Assembly (NCBI GenBank): GCA_014843695.1
Contig: CM026391.1
Coordinates: forward strand, 37,943,515-38,007,514
DNA length: 64,000 bases
Reading direction: 5' to 3'
Source: Archivesica marissinica
Taxonomy: Eukaryota > Mollusca > Bivalvia > Venerida > Vesicomyidae
The notes beneath the pieces were generated by a model. It saw only the letters and a list, made by a program, of their open reading frames with translations. It did not search any database and was not told the origin of the DNA. The first letter of the stretch is position 1. Every line of letters begins with the position of its first letter. The translations under genes and the position numbers were made by a program. Shown in pieces: positions 43,741 through 57,301 of this stretch.

Positions 43741-46700
43741 TGCAGAAACATGTGTATTTACTGTAGTCTATGCAGAAACATGTGTATTTACTGTAGGCTA
43801 TGCAGAAACATGTGTATTTACTGTATGCTATGCAGAAACATGTGTATTTACTGTATCTATGCAGAAACATGTGTATTTACTGTAGCTATGCAGAAACATG
43901 TTATTTACTGTAGACTATGCAGAAACATGTGTATTTACTGTAGTGCTATGCAGAAACATGTGTATTTACTGTAGATGCATAAACATGTGTATTTACTGTA
44001 GTCTATGCAGAAACATGTGTATTTACTGTAGTCTATGCAGAAACATGTGTATTTACTGTAGTCTATGCAGAAACATGTGTATTTACTGTAGGTATGCAGA
44101 AACAAACACTATGCAGAAACATGTGTATTTACTGTATGCTATGCAGAAAATGTGTATTGATTGTAGTCTATGCAGAAACATGTGTATTTACTGTAGGCTA
44201 TAGAAACATGTGTATTTACTGTAGCTATGCAGAAACATGTGTATTTACTGTAGGCTATGCAGAAACATGTGTATTTACTGTATGCTATGCAGACATGTGT
44301 ATTTACTGTAGGCTATGCAGAAACATGTGTATTTACTGTAGTCTATGCAGAAACATGTGTATTTACTGTAGTCTATGCAGAAACATGTGTATTTACTGTA
44401 GTCTATGCAGAAACATTGTATTTACTGTATATGCAGAACATGTGTATTTACTGTAGGCTATGCAGAAACATGTGTATTTACTGTAGGCTATGCAAAAACA
44501 TGTTTATTTACTGTAGTCTATGCAGAAACATGTGTATTTACTGTAGTCTATGCAGAAGCATGTGTATTTACTGTAGGCTATATAGAAACATGTGTATTTA
44601 CTGTATGCTATGCAGTAACATGTGTATTTACTGTAGTCTATGCAGAAACATGTGTATTTACTGTATGCTATGCAGTAACATGTGTATTTACTGTATACTA
44701 TGCAGAAACATGTGTATTTACTGTAGACTATGCAGAAACATGTGTATTTACTGTAGGCTATGCAGAAACATGTGTATTTACTGTAGTCTATGCAGAAACA
44801 TGTGTATTTACTGTAGTCTATGCAGAAACATGTGTATTTACTGTAGTCTATGCAGAAACATGTGTATTTACTGTATCTATGCAGAAACATGTGTATTTAC
44901 TGTAGTCTATGCAGAAACATGTGTATTTACTGTAGACTATGCAGAAACATGTGTATTTACTGTAGGCTATGCAGAAACATGTGTATTTACTGTAGTCTAT
45001 GCAGAAACATGTGTATTTACTGTAGGCTATGCAGAAACATGTGTATTTACTGTAGTCTATGCAGAAACATGTGTATTTACTGTATTTATGCAGAAACATG
45101 TGTATTTACTGTAGGCTATGCAGAAACATGTGTATTTACTGTATGCTATGCAGAAACATGTGTATTTACTGTAGGCTATGCAGAAACATGTGTATTTACT
45201 GTATGCTATGCAGAAACATGTGTATTTACTGTATGCTATGCAGTAACATGTGTATTTACTGTAGTCTATGCAGAAACATGTGTATTTACTGTATGCTATG
45301 CAGAAACATGTTTATTTACTGTAGGCTATGCAGAAACATGTGTATTTACTGTAGTCTATGCAGAAACATGTGTATTTACTGTATGCTATGCAGAAACATG
45401 TGTATTGATTGTAGTCTATGCAGAAACATGTGTATTTACTGTAGTCTATGCAGAAACATGTGTATTTATTGTAGTCTATGCAGAAGCATGTGTATTTACT
45501 GTAGGCTATATAGAAACATGTGTATTTACTGTATGCTATGCAGTAACATGTGTATTTACTGTAGTCTATGCAGAAACATGTGTATTTACTGTATGCTATG
45601 CAGAAACATGTGTATTTACTGTAGACTATGCAGAAACATGTGTATTTACTGTAGACTATGCAGAAACATGTGTATTTACTGTAGGCTATGCAGAAACATG
45701 TGTATTTACTGTAGGCTATGCAGAAACATGTGTATTTACTGTATGTATGCAGAAACATGTGTATTTACTGTATGCTATGCAGAACATGTGTATTTACTTA
45801 GCTATGCAGAAACATGTGTATTTACTGTAGCTATGCAGAACATGTGTTTTACTGTACATGCGAAACATGTGTATTTACTGTAGCTATGCAGAAACATGTG
45901 TATTTACTGTAGTCTATGCAGAAACATGTGTATTTACTGTAGTCTATGCAGAAACATGTGTATTTACTGTAGTCTATGCAGAAACATGTGTATTTACTGT
46001 AGCTATGCAGAAACATGTGTATTTACTGTAGCTATGCAGAAACATGTGTATTTACTGTAGTCTATGCAGAAACATGTGTATTTACTGTAGGCTATGCAGA
46101 AACATGTGTATTTACTGTAGCTATGCAGAAACATGTGTATTTACTGTAGGCTATGCAGAAAACATGTGTATTTACTGTAGGCTATGCAGAAACATGTGTA
46201 TTTACTGTAGTCTGCAGAAACATGTGTATTTACTGTATCTATGCAGAAACTAACATATCAGAACATGTGTATTTACTGTAGGCTATGCAGAAACATGTGT
46301 ATTTACTGTAGGCTATGCAGAAACATGTGTATTTACTGTAGTCTATGCAGAAACATGTGTATTTACTGTATGCTATGCAGAAACATGTGTATTTACTGTA
46401 GGCTATGCAGAAACATGTGTATTTACTGTAGTCTATGCAGAAACATGTGTATTTACTGTATGCTATGCAGAAACATGTGTATTTACTGTAGGCTATGCAG
46501 TAACATGTGTATTTACTGTAGGCTATGCAGAAACATGTGTATTTACTGTAGGCTATGCAGAAACATGTGTATTTACTGTAGCTATGCAGAAACATGTGTA
46601 TTTACTGTAGTCTATGCAGAAACATGTGTATTTACTGTAGGCTATGCAGAAACATGTGTATTTACTGTATGCTATGCAGAAACATGTGTATTTACTGTAG

Positions 46701-48710
46701 GCTATGCAAAAACATGTTTATTTACTGTAGTATATGCAGAAACATGTGTATTTACAGTAAGCTATGCAGAAACATGTGTATTGATTATAGTCTATGCAGA
46801 AACATGTGTATTTACTGTAGTCTATGCAGAAACATGTGTATTTATTGTAGTCTATGCAGAAGCATGTGTATTTACTGTAGGCTATATAGAAACATGTGTA
46901 TTTACTGTATCCTATGCAGTAACATGTGTATTTACTGTAGTCTATGCAGTAACATGTGTATTTACTGTAGACTATGCAGAAACATGTGTATTTACTGTAG
47001 ACTATGCAGAAACATGTGTATTTACTGTAGGCTATGCAGAAACATGTGTATTTACTGTATTATATGCAGAAATATGTGTATTTACTGTAGACTATGCATA
47101 AACATGTGTATTTACTGTAGGCTATGCAGTAACATGTGTATTTACTGTAGTCTATAATGAAACATGTATATTTACTGTAGGGTATGCAGAAACATGTGTA
47201 TTTACTGTAGGCTATGCAGAAACATGTGTATTTACTGTAGTCTATGCAGAAACATGTGTATTTACTGTAGGTTATGCAGAAACATGTGTATTTACTGTAG
47301 TCTATGCAGAAACATGTGTATTTACTGTATGCTATGCAGAAACATGTGTATTTACTGTAGGCTATGCAGAAACATGTGTATTTACTGTATGCTATGCAGA
47401 AACATGTGTATTTACTGTAGGCTATGCAGAAACATGTGTATTTACTGTAGTCTATGCAGAAACATGTGTATTTACTGTAGGCTATATAGAAACATGTGTA
47501 TTTACTGTATGCTATGCAGTAACATGTGTATTTACTGTAGTATATGCAGAAACATGTGTATTTACTGTATGCTATGCAGTAACATGTGTATTTACTGTAT
47601 ACTATGCAGAAACATGTGTATTTACTGTAGACTATGCAGAAACATGTGTATTTACTGTAGGCTATGCAGAAACATGTGTATTTACTGTAGTCTATGCAGA
47701 AACATGTGTATTTACTGTAGACTATGCAGAAACATGTGTATTTACTGTATGCTATGCAGTAACATGTGTATTTACTGTAGTCTATGCAGAAACATGTGTA
47801 TTTACTGTAGTCTATGCAGAAACATGTTTATTTACTGTAGGGTATGCAGAAACATGTGTATTTACTGTAGTCTATGCAGAAACATGTGTATTTACTGTAG
47901 TCTATGCAGAAACATGTGTATTTACTGTAGGGTATGCAGAAATATGTGTATTTACTGTATGCTATGCAGAAACATGTGTATTTACTGTAGGCTATGCAGA
48001 AACATGTGTATTTACTGTATGCTATGCAGAAACATGTGTATTTACTGTAGGCTATGCAAAAACATGTGTATTTACTGTAGTCTATGCAGAAACATGTGTA
48101 TTTACTGTAAGCTATGCAGAAACATGTGTATTGATTGTAGTCTATGCAGAAACATGTGTATTTACTGTAGTCTATGCAGAAACATGTGTATTTATTGTAG
48201 TCTATGCAGAAGCATGTGTATTTACTGTAGGCTATACAGAAACATGTGTATTTACTGTATGCTATGCAGTAACATGTGTATTTACTGTAGGCTATGCAGA
48301 AACATGTGTATTTACTGTAGCTATGCAGAAACATGTGTATTTACTGTAGTCTATGCAGAAACATGTGTATTTACTGTATGTATGCAGAAACATGTGTATT
48401 TACTGTATGCTATGCAGAAACATGTGTATTTACTGTAGGCTATGCAAACATGTGTATTTACTGTAGGCTATGCAGAAACATGTGTATTTACTGTAGGCTA
48501 TGAAGAAACATGTGTATTTACTGTAGGCTATGCAGAAACATGTGTATTTACTATATGCTATGCAGAAACATGTGTATTTACTGTAGGCTATGCAAAAACA
48601 TGTGTATTTACTGTATACTATGCAGAAACATGTTTATTTACTGTATACTATGCAGAAACATGTGTATTTACTGTAGTCTGTGCAGAAACATGCGTATTTA
48701 CTGTATTTAT

Positions 48711-51530
48711 GCAGAATAATGTGTATTTACTGCATGCTATCGCAGAAACATGTGTATTTACTGTAGGCTATGCAGTAACATGTGTATTTACTGTAGTCTA
48801 TGCAGAAACATGTGCATTTACTGCATGCTATGCAGGAACATGTGTATTTACTGTAGGCTATGCAGAAACATGTGTATTTACTATATGCTATGCAGAAACA
48901 TGTGTATTTACTGTAGGCTATGCAAAAACATGTGTATTTACTGTATACTATGCAGAAACATGTGTATTTACTGTAGTCTGTGCAGAAACATGTGTATTTA
49001 CTGTATTTGTGCAGAATAATGTGTATTTACTGCATGCTATCGCAGAAACATGTGTATTTACTGTAGGCTATGCAGTAACATGTGTATTTACTGTAGTCTA
49101 TGCAGAAACATGTGCATTTACTGCATGCTATGCAGGAACATGTGTATTTACTGTAGGCTATGCAGTAACATGTGTATTTACTGTAATCTATGCAGAAACA
49201 TATGTATTTACTGTAGGCTATGCAGAAACATGTGTATTTACTGTAGGCTATGCAGAAACATGTGTATTTACTGTAGACTATGCAGAAACATGTGTATTTA
49301 CTGTAGGCTATGCAGAAACATGTGTATTTACTGTAGTCTATGCAATAACATGTGTATTTACTGTATGCTATGCAGTAACATGTGTATTTACTGTATGATA
49401 TGCAGTAACATATGTATTTACTGTAGACTATGCAGAAACATGTGTATTTACTGTAGACTATGCAGAAACATGTGTATTTACTGTAGGCTATGCAGAAACA
49501 TGTGTATTTACTGTAGTCTATGCAGAAAAATGTGTATTTACTGTAGACTATGCAGAAACATGTGTATTTACTGTAGTCTATGCAGAAACATGTGTATTTA
49601 CTGTATTTATGCAGAAACATGTGTATTTACTGAAGGCTATGCAGTAACATGTGTATTTACTGTAGTCTATGATGAAACATGTGCGTTTACTGTAGGGTAT
49701 GCAGAAACATGTGTATTTACTGTAGGCTATGCAGAAACATGTGTATTTACTGTAGTCTATGCAGAAACATGTGAATTTACTGTAGGCTATGCAGAAACAT
49801 GTGTATTTACTGTATGCTATGCAGAAACATGTGTATTTACTGTAGGCTATGCAGATACATGTGTATTTACTGTATGCTATGCAGAAACATGTGTATTGAT
49901 TGTAGTCTATGCAGAAACATGTGTAGTTACTGTAGTCTATGCAGAAACATGTGTATTTATTGTAGTCTATGCAGAAGCATGTGTATTTACTGTAGGCTAT
50001 ATAGAAACATGTGTATTTACTGTATGCTATGCAGTAACATGTGTATTTACTGTAGTCTATGCAGTAACATGTGTATTTACTGTAGACTATGCAGAAACAT
50101 GTTTATTTATTGTAGACTATGCAGAAACATGTGTATTTACTGTAGGCTATGCAGAAACATGTGTATTTACTGTAGTCTATGCAGAAACATGTGTATTTAC
50201 TGTAGGCTATGCAGTAACATGTGTATTTACTGTAGTCTATGATGAAACATGTATATTTACTGTAGGGTATGCAGAAACATGTGTATTTACTGTAGGCTAT
50301 GCAGAAACATGAGTATTTACTGTAGTCTATGCAGAAACATGTGTATTTACTGTAGGTTATGCAGAAACATGTGTATTTACTGTATGCTATGTAGAAACAT
50401 GTGTTTGTACTGTAGGCTATGCAGACACATGTGTATTTACTGTATGCTATGCAGAAACATGTGTATTTACTGTATGCTATGCAGTAACATGTGTATTTAC
50501 TGTAGGGTATGCAGAAACATGTGTATTTACCTTAGGCTATGCAGAAACATGTGTATTTACTGTAGTCTATGCAGTAACATGTGTATTTACTGTATGCTAT
50601 GCAGAAACATGTGTATTTACTGTATGCTATGCAGAAACATGTGTATTTACTGTAGTCTATGCAGAAACATGTGTATTTACTGTATGCTATGCAGAAACAT
50701 GTGTATTTACTGTATGCTATGCAGTAACATGTTTATTTACTGTAGGCTATGCAGTAACATGTGTATTTACTGTATGCTATGCAGAGACATGTGTATTTAC
50801 TGTAGACTATGTATAAACATGTGTATTTACTGTAGTCTATGCAGAAACATGTGTATTTACTGTATTTATGCAGAAACATGTGTATTTACTGCATGCTATG
50901 CAGAAACATGTGTATTTACTGTAGGATATGCAGTAACATGTGTATTTACTGTAGGCTATGCAGAAACATGTGTATTTACTGTATGCTAAGAAGAAACATG
51001 TGTATTTACTGTAGGCTATGCAGAAACATGTGTATTTACTATATGCTATGCAGAAACATGTGTATTTACTGTAGGCTATGCAAAAACATGTGTATTTACT
51101 GTATACTATGCAGAAACATGTTTATTTACTGTATACTATGCAGAAACATGTGTATTTACTGTAGTCTGTGCAGAAACATGCGTATTTACTGTATTTATGC
51201 AGAATAATGTGTATTTACTGCATGCTATCGCAGAAACATGTGTATTTACTGTAGGCTATGCAGTAACATGTGTATTTACTGTAGTCTATGCAGAAACATG
51301 TGCATTTACTGCATGCTATGCAGGAACATGTGTATTTACTGTAGGCTATGCAGAAACATGTGTATTTACTATATGCTATGCAGAAACATGTGTATTTACT
51401 GTAGGCTATGCAAAAACATGTGTATTTACTGTATACTATGCAGAAACATGTGTATTTACTGTAGTCTGTGCAGAAACATGTGTATTTACTGTATTTATGC
51501 AGAATAATGTGTATTTACTGCATGCTATCG
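48711..51530. repeat. 300-bp higher-order repeat in array 3
   Basis: The unusual unit GCAGAATAATGTGTATTTAC, followed by a unit with an inserted C (GCTATCGCAGAAAC), lies at 48711 and 49011, and again at 51199 and 51499. Each pair is 300 bases apart, and the two pairs are 2488 bases apart. The units between them agree in order, so a 300-bp dimer was itself duplicated. Confidence 0.8.
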
Positions 51531-54500
51531 CAGAAACATGTGTATTTACTGTAGGCTATGCAGTAACATGTGTATTTACTGTAGTCTATGCAGAAACATG
51601 TGCATTTACTGCATGCTATGCAGGAACATGTGTATTTACTGTAGGCTATGCAGTAACATGTGTATTTACTGTAATCTATGCAGAAACATATGTATTTTCT
51701 GTAGACTATGCAGAAACATGTGTGTTTACTGTAGGCTATGCAGAAATATGTGTATTTACTGTAGTCTATGCAATAACATGTGTATTTACTGTATGCTATG
51801 CAGTAACATGTGTAGTTACTGTAGGCTATGCAGAAACATGTGTATTTACTGTATGCTATGCAGAACATGTGTATTTACTGTAGGCTATGCAAAAACATGT
51901 GTATTTACTGTATGCTATGCAGTAACATGTGTATTTACTGTAGGCTATGCAGTAACATGTGTATTTACTGTATGCTTGGCAGAAACATGTGTATTTACTG
52001 TAGGCTATGCAGAAACATGTATATTTACTGTAGACTATGCAGAAACATGTGTATTTACTATAGGCTATGCAGAAACATGTATATTTCCTGTATGCTATGC
52101 AGAAACATGTGTATTTACTGTAGTCTATGCAGAAACATGTTTATTTACTGTAGGCTATGCAGTAACCTGTGCATTTAGTGTAGTCTATGCAGAAACATGT
52201 GTCTTTACAGTATGCTATGCAGTAACATGTGTATGTACTGTAGACTATGCAGAAACATGTGTATTTACTGTAGTCTATGCAGAAACATGTGTATTTACTG
52301 TAGGCCATGCAGAAACATGTGTATGTACTGCTGTAGGCTATGCAGAAACATGTGTATTTACTGTAGGCTATGCAGAAACATGTGTATTTACTGTAGTCTA
52401 TGGAAAAACATGTTTATTTACTGTAGGCTATGCAGTAACATGTGTATTTACTGTGGTCTATGCAGAAACATGTGTCTTTACTGTATGCTATGCAGTAACA
52501 TGTGTATTTACTGTAGACTATGCAGAAACATGTGTATTTACTGTAGGCTATGCAGAAACATGTGTATTTACTGTATGCTATGCAGTAACATGTGTATTTA
52601 CTGTAGGCTATGCGGAAACATGCATATTTACTGTAGTCTATGCAGAAACATGTGTATTTACTGTAGTCTATGCAGAAACATGTGTATTTACTGTAGGCTA
52701 TGCAGAAACATGTGTATTTACTGTAGGCTATGCAGAAACATGTGTATTTACTGTAGTCGATGCAGAAACTTGTGTATTTACTTTAGACTATGCAGAAACA
52801 TGTGTATTTACTGTAGTCTATGCAGAAACATTTGAATTTACTGTAAGGTATGCAGAAATATGTCTATTTACTGTAGTCTATGCAGAAACATGTGTATTTA
52901 CTGTAGTCTATGCAGAAACATGTCTATTTACTGTAGTCTATGCAGAAACATGTGTATTTACTGTAGGGTATGCAGAAATATGTGTATTTACTGTAGTCTA
53001 TGCAGAAACATGTGTTTTTATTGTAGTCTATGCAGAAACATGTGTATTTACTATAGGCTATGCAGGAACATATGTATTTACTGTAGGCTATGCAGAAACA
53101 TGTGTATTTACTGTAGTCTATGCAGAAATATGTGTATTTACTGTAGGCTATGCAGAAACATGTGTATTTACTGTAGTCTATGGAGAAACATGTGTATTTA
53201 CTGTAGTCTATGCAGAAACATGTGTATTTACTGTAGTCTATGCAGAAACATGTGTATTTACTGTAGTCTATGCAGAAACATGTGTATTTACTGTAGTCTA
53301 TGCAGAAACATGTGTATTTACTGTTGTCTATGCAGAAACATGTGTATTTACTGTAGTCTATGCAGAAACATGTGTATTTACTGTAGTCTATGCATAAACA
53401 TGTGTATTTACTGTAGGCTATGCAGAAACATATGTGTATTTACTGTAGGCAGTGCAGAAACATGTGTATTTACTGTATTCTATGCAGAACCATGTGTATT
53501 TACTGTAGTATATGCAGAAACATGTGTATTTAATGTAGGCTATGCAGAAACATGTGTATTTACTGTAGTCTATGCAGTAACATGTGTATATACTGTATGC
53601 TATGCAGAAACATGTGTATTTACTGTAGTCTATGCAGAAACATGTGTATTTAATGTAGGCTATGCAGAAACATGTGTATTTACTGTAGTCTATGCAGTAA
53701 CATGTGTATATACTGTAGGCTATGCATAAACATGTGTATTTACTGTAGACTATGTAGAAACATGTGTATTTACTGTAGGCTATGCAGAAACATGTGTATT
53801 TACTGTAGTCTCTGCTGAAACAAGTGTATTTACTGTAGGCTATGTAGAAACATGTGTATTTACTGTAGGCTATGCAGTAACATGTGTATTTACTGAAGAC
53901 TATGCAGAAACATGTGTATTTACTGTAGGCTATGCAGAAACATGTGTATTTACTGTAGTCGATGCAGAAACTTGTGTATTTACTGTAGACTATGCAGAAA
54001 CATGTGTATTTACTGAAGGCTATGCAGAAACATGTGTATTTACTGTAGGGTATGCAGAAATATGTGTATTTACTGTAGTCTATGCAGAAACATGTGTATT
54101 TACTGTAGTCTATGCAGAAACATGTGTATTTACTGTAGTCTATGCAGAAACATGTGTATTTACTGTAGGGTATGCAGAAATATGTGTATTTACTGTAGTC
54201 TATGCAGAAACATGTGTATTTACTGTAGTCTATGCAGAAACATATGTATTTACTGTAATCTATGCAGAAACATGTCTATTTACTGTAGGCTATGCAAAAA
54301 CATGTGTATTTACTGTAGGCTATGCAGAAACATGTCTATTTACTGTAGTCTATGCAGAAACATGTGTATTTACTGTAGGCTATGCAGAAACATGTGTATT
54401 TACTGTAGTCTATGCAGAAACATGTGTATTTACTGTAGTCTATGCAGAAACATGTGTATTTACTGTAGTCTATGCAGAAACATGTGTATTTACTGTATTC

Positions 54501-55227
54501 TATGCAGAAACCTGTGTATTTACTGTAGGCTATCTAGAAACATGTGTATTTACTGTAGTCTATGCAGAAACATGTGTATTTACTGTATGCTATGCAGAAA
54601 CATGTGTATTTACTGTAGTCTATGCAGAAACATGTGTATTTACTGTAGTCTATGCAGAAACATGTGTATTTACTGTAGTCTATGCAGAATCATGTGTATT
54701 TACTGTAGTCTATGCAGAAACATGTGTATTTACTGTAGTCTATGCAGAAACATGTGTATTTACTGTAGGCTATGCAGAAACATGTGTATTTACTGTAGTC
54801 TATGCAGAAACATGTGTATTTACTGTATGCTATGCAGAAACATGTGTAATTAATGTAGGCTATGCAGAAACATGTGTATTTACTGTAGTCTATGCAGAGA
54901 CATGTGTATTTAATGTAGGCTATGCAGAAACATGTGTATTTACTGTAGTCTATGCAGTAACATGTGTATATACTGTAGGCTATGCAGAAACATGTGTATT
55001 TACTGTAGACTATGTAGAAACATGTGTATTTACTGTAGGCTATACAGAATCATGTGCATTTACTGTAGTCTCTGCAGAAACATGTGTATTTACTGTAGGC
55101 TATGTAGAAACATGTGTATTTACTGTAGGCTATGCAGTAACATGTGTATTTACTGAAGGCTATGCAGACACATGTGTATTTACTGTAGGCTATGCAGTAA
55201 CATGTGTATTTACTATATGCTATGCAG

Positions 55228-56390
55228 ATCAATTTGGTTGTGGTAAGACACCTAAAACATTTAAACATAAATTCTTGAACGCAGTAGTGGAAGTTAATAC
55301 TTCTCCGAAAATTTTCAAACTTCTAACTGTATGAACAGTGAGAAGAAGTTAGGAATAAGTGACTTCTTCCCAAGATTTCAGCCAAACGTATTCACTGACT
55401 GCCTGACCCAAATAACCATCCAATAATTACATAATTATTTAAATCATGGAGAAATATTTGCCAAGCACTTTGCGAGGCATTTATTGCAGAGCTGTTTACT
55501 CCTGCAGATAGTTTCTATGGAAAACAAGTGGAAATTACGCACAATGTTCAAAATAGCCGATTTCACGTTATCCATTTTCGATCATTAGTTTATTTCCGTT
55601 AATAACCTTTTCGATGTGTAAAGCGGATATCACAATATAGCACGTTTTGAAGAAACTACATACATGGTTACCGCCCGTCCGGCGTCGTCACAATGAACAT
55701 GTCCAAGCGTCTTCTCCTCAGCAACCATAGGGTCTATCGTCACCATTTATGATTTAGTATTTACTTGTCGTCATGGTACAAATTCTTCCATCTAAAAATA
55801 TTACAAATTCATCGAATAATCTACAGCCGACATTTAGTAAGATTGATCAAAGTACAATACAAGGATATTCATAGTTGTTGCATGACACACTTGTGTGGAC
55901 AATGAAGTCAGGTGAGCGATATTGTGCCATCGTGGTCCTCTTTATTGTAAATAAACTAAACTATCATAACTATTTGCTCAAGTTCTTAGAATTATAATTT
56001 CATATGCAATTGCATGTATATATGTATTTAGACTACATGTATATAAATTATGTTCATCAATGTTTTATGATTTGCATCTTTTTGAATATCTGTGTAGAAA
56101 TATTGCTGTCATGTACTATGATTATATGTGTAGTATTTTACTTGCATTAAACATGTTTGTTTCTTAATCTTGTTATTAAGTGATTCCCTGACGCAAATCC
56201 CCAACCCAGGTCACAGATGCTAACACAACTTTTGACTATAGAAATTCCTTGTTTTTTCCCACCAGGCTGTACACGTATTTATAAACAATGAAAAAATGAC
56301 TTAGTAAGAACATTTTGTCAAAATATATATATTTTATGTCTTAATGTATTTTACCTAACCACTGCTTCCCAATTTTTAATTACCATTAAA
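55228..56390. other. Single-copy flank, no gene recognised
   Basis: The tandem array stops and AT-rich, apparently single-copy sequence begins. No long frame, tRNA, known repeat or transposon motif could be recognised in these 1.16 kb on either strand. It could be intergenic DNA or old unrecognisable repeat. Confidence 0.6.
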
Positions 56391-56440
56391 TGCTACTTCT
56401 TTGACTAACCTTTTCTGCTACTTCTTTGAATAACCTTTTC
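56391..56440. repeat. Two-copy 25-bp direct repeat
   Basis: A 25-base segment beginning TGCTACTTCTTTGA lies at 56391 and again at 56416, head to tail, with one difference (GACTAACC versus GAATAACC). It looks like a simple local duplication. Confidence 0.85.
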
Positions 56441-56542
56441 ATCCCTATTTACTGGTTGAATACACAAATGTAGGTTTCCCCTACCACCTTCACCACTTAT
56501 GCAAGTGACCTAGCATATTGAAATTAAGATTTAAAGGCATTC

Positions 56543-56663
56543 GTGTGTCTTTACGTTTATTTATCGTCGCTACCGGTTGCCCATATGAGGGACGCCTCCT
56601 GAAGAGATTAGTTATTTTAGATTATGGAGAATAGTGCATGCTGCAGACAGAGACCCATTCCAG
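56543..56663 (-). mobile_element. 5'-truncated SINE A copy with 10-bp target-site duplication
   Basis: This is the 3' part of the SINE found whole at 56831-57118 and 58863-59152, on the minus strand. It includes the conserved end segment with GGCAACCGGTAGCGACG (one base of the 3' hairpin differs: GGGACG for AGCGACG) and a short CA-rich tail. The tRNA-like head and conserved centre are missing. It is flanked by the direct repeat AAAGGCATTC at 56533-56542 and 56664-56673, which fixes its ends and shows retrotransposition of a truncated copy. Confidence 0.85.
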
Positions 56664-56823
56664 AAAGGCATTCTTTAGCTAACCTTGTTTATATTCATGA
56701 AGTCAGTGCAACAACCCTTTCCTAAAACACCGTCGACATGTTTGCTATATTGTCGTTTCATGTGCTTAACAGTAACTCATGCCATAGTTATTCTTAGTAT
56801 AAATAGTGTCCACACGTTGGTTG

Positions 56824-57118
56824 TTATAACAGACGGATATGTAGTCCAGATTTAACACGCTGGACTGGTAATCCAGGGATCGCAGGTTCGATCCCCCGTC
56901 TGACTCTAAGAAAATTAACAGTCTTTCAGATGTGACAGTAAACCGAGGTCTCGTGTCGGTGCTTTACACCGTGCACGTAAAAGAACCGGAGGAGACTCTG
57001 GAATGGGTCTCTATCTGTATCATTGCACTATCCTCCAAAAATCTAAAATGACTAATATCTTCAGGAGGCGTCGCTCATATGGGCAACCGGTAGCGACGAT
57101 AAATAAACGTAAAACACA
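56824..57118 (+). mobile_element. SINE A, full-length copy (tRNA-Thr-like head)
   Basis: The head (from AGACGG at 56831) resembles a tRNA. The acceptor halves CAGACGG and CCGTCTG pair, an anticodon stem CTGGA/TCCAG encloses a seven-base loop with anticodon GGT (Thr), and the B box reads GGTTCGATCCC. The T stem is too short for a working tRNA. A conserved centre follows (TCGTGTCGGTG, then GTGCACGTAAAAGAACC), then a 3' segment with a CGTCGCT/AGCGACG hairpin and a CA-rich tail. An imperfect 13-bp duplication (CACACGYTGGTTG at 56811-56823 and 57119-57131) flanks it, leaving seven extra bases before the head. The superfamily (for example MetaSINE or V-SINE) is not certain. Transcription would be by RNA polymerase III. 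Confidence 0.82.
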
Positions 57119-57164
57119 CACACGCTGGTTGAGTCTCTCGTTTATAGTCACATCTGAAATATTT

Positions 57165-57301
57165 GATATTGAGAGGGTCAGACTCATCACGTTTAGATGA
57201 TGTTTATTTTAAACGTTTAAGAAAACTTAGTCTCCCAAATGCATTTATGCGATGGCGACTTTTAAATACATTTAACAGCAAGCGATATTGAGAGGGTCAG
57301 A
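57165..57301. repeat. 18-bp direct repeats around a 101-bp insert
   Basis: The segment GATATTGAGAGGGTCAGA lies at 57165-57182 and again at 57284-57301. The 101 bases between are AT-rich with no recognised ends. The arrangement resembles a target-site duplication around a small non-autonomous insert, or a simple local duplication. Confidence 0.7.

Larger units (their letters stand above)
42387..55227. repeat. Satellite array 3: second 30-bp tandem repeat, about 428 copies
   Basis: This is a head-to-tail array of a 30-bp unit whose first 20 bases are ATGCAGAAACATGTGTATTT, ending ACTGTAG followed by TCT, GCT, ACT or GGT variants, or ACTGTATGCT. It contains the palindrome ACATGT. Common variants are CAGTAAC for CAGAAAC and TATAGAAAC. 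It shows no convincing similarity to array 1 despite the equal period. Frames stay open on both strands (forward MCIYCSLCRN, forward ETCVFTVVYA, reverse YSKYTCFCI) because the period is a multiple of three. Small indels break every frame, notably at 43850-44460 and 45740-46260. The array ends sharply near 55227 at GCTATGCAGATC, where single-copy sequence begins. Confidence 0.97.

Noticed and set aside
42401..54853. Cys-rich repeat proteins in array 3, both strands
   Set aside because: The frames are by-products of a 30-bp period, occur on both strands and are broken by the same indels. There is no unique domain or conserved frame.
42387..55227. Arrays 1 and 3 as one satellite family in opposite orientation
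   Set aside because: They share the period of 30 and short words such as CTACA and CTGCAT on opposite strands, but the spacing of these words differs (11 versus 21 bases) and no alignment of the full units is convincing.
56831..56905. Functional tRNA-Thr gene
   Set aside because: The fold has an anticodon GGT but the T stem lacks bases, and the same head with body and tail recurs at 58863-59152 with a target duplication, so it is a SINE head.
57003..57200. 65-codon forward frame
   Set aside because: It lies mainly within the body and tail of SINE A and runs into flanking sequence, with no independent support.
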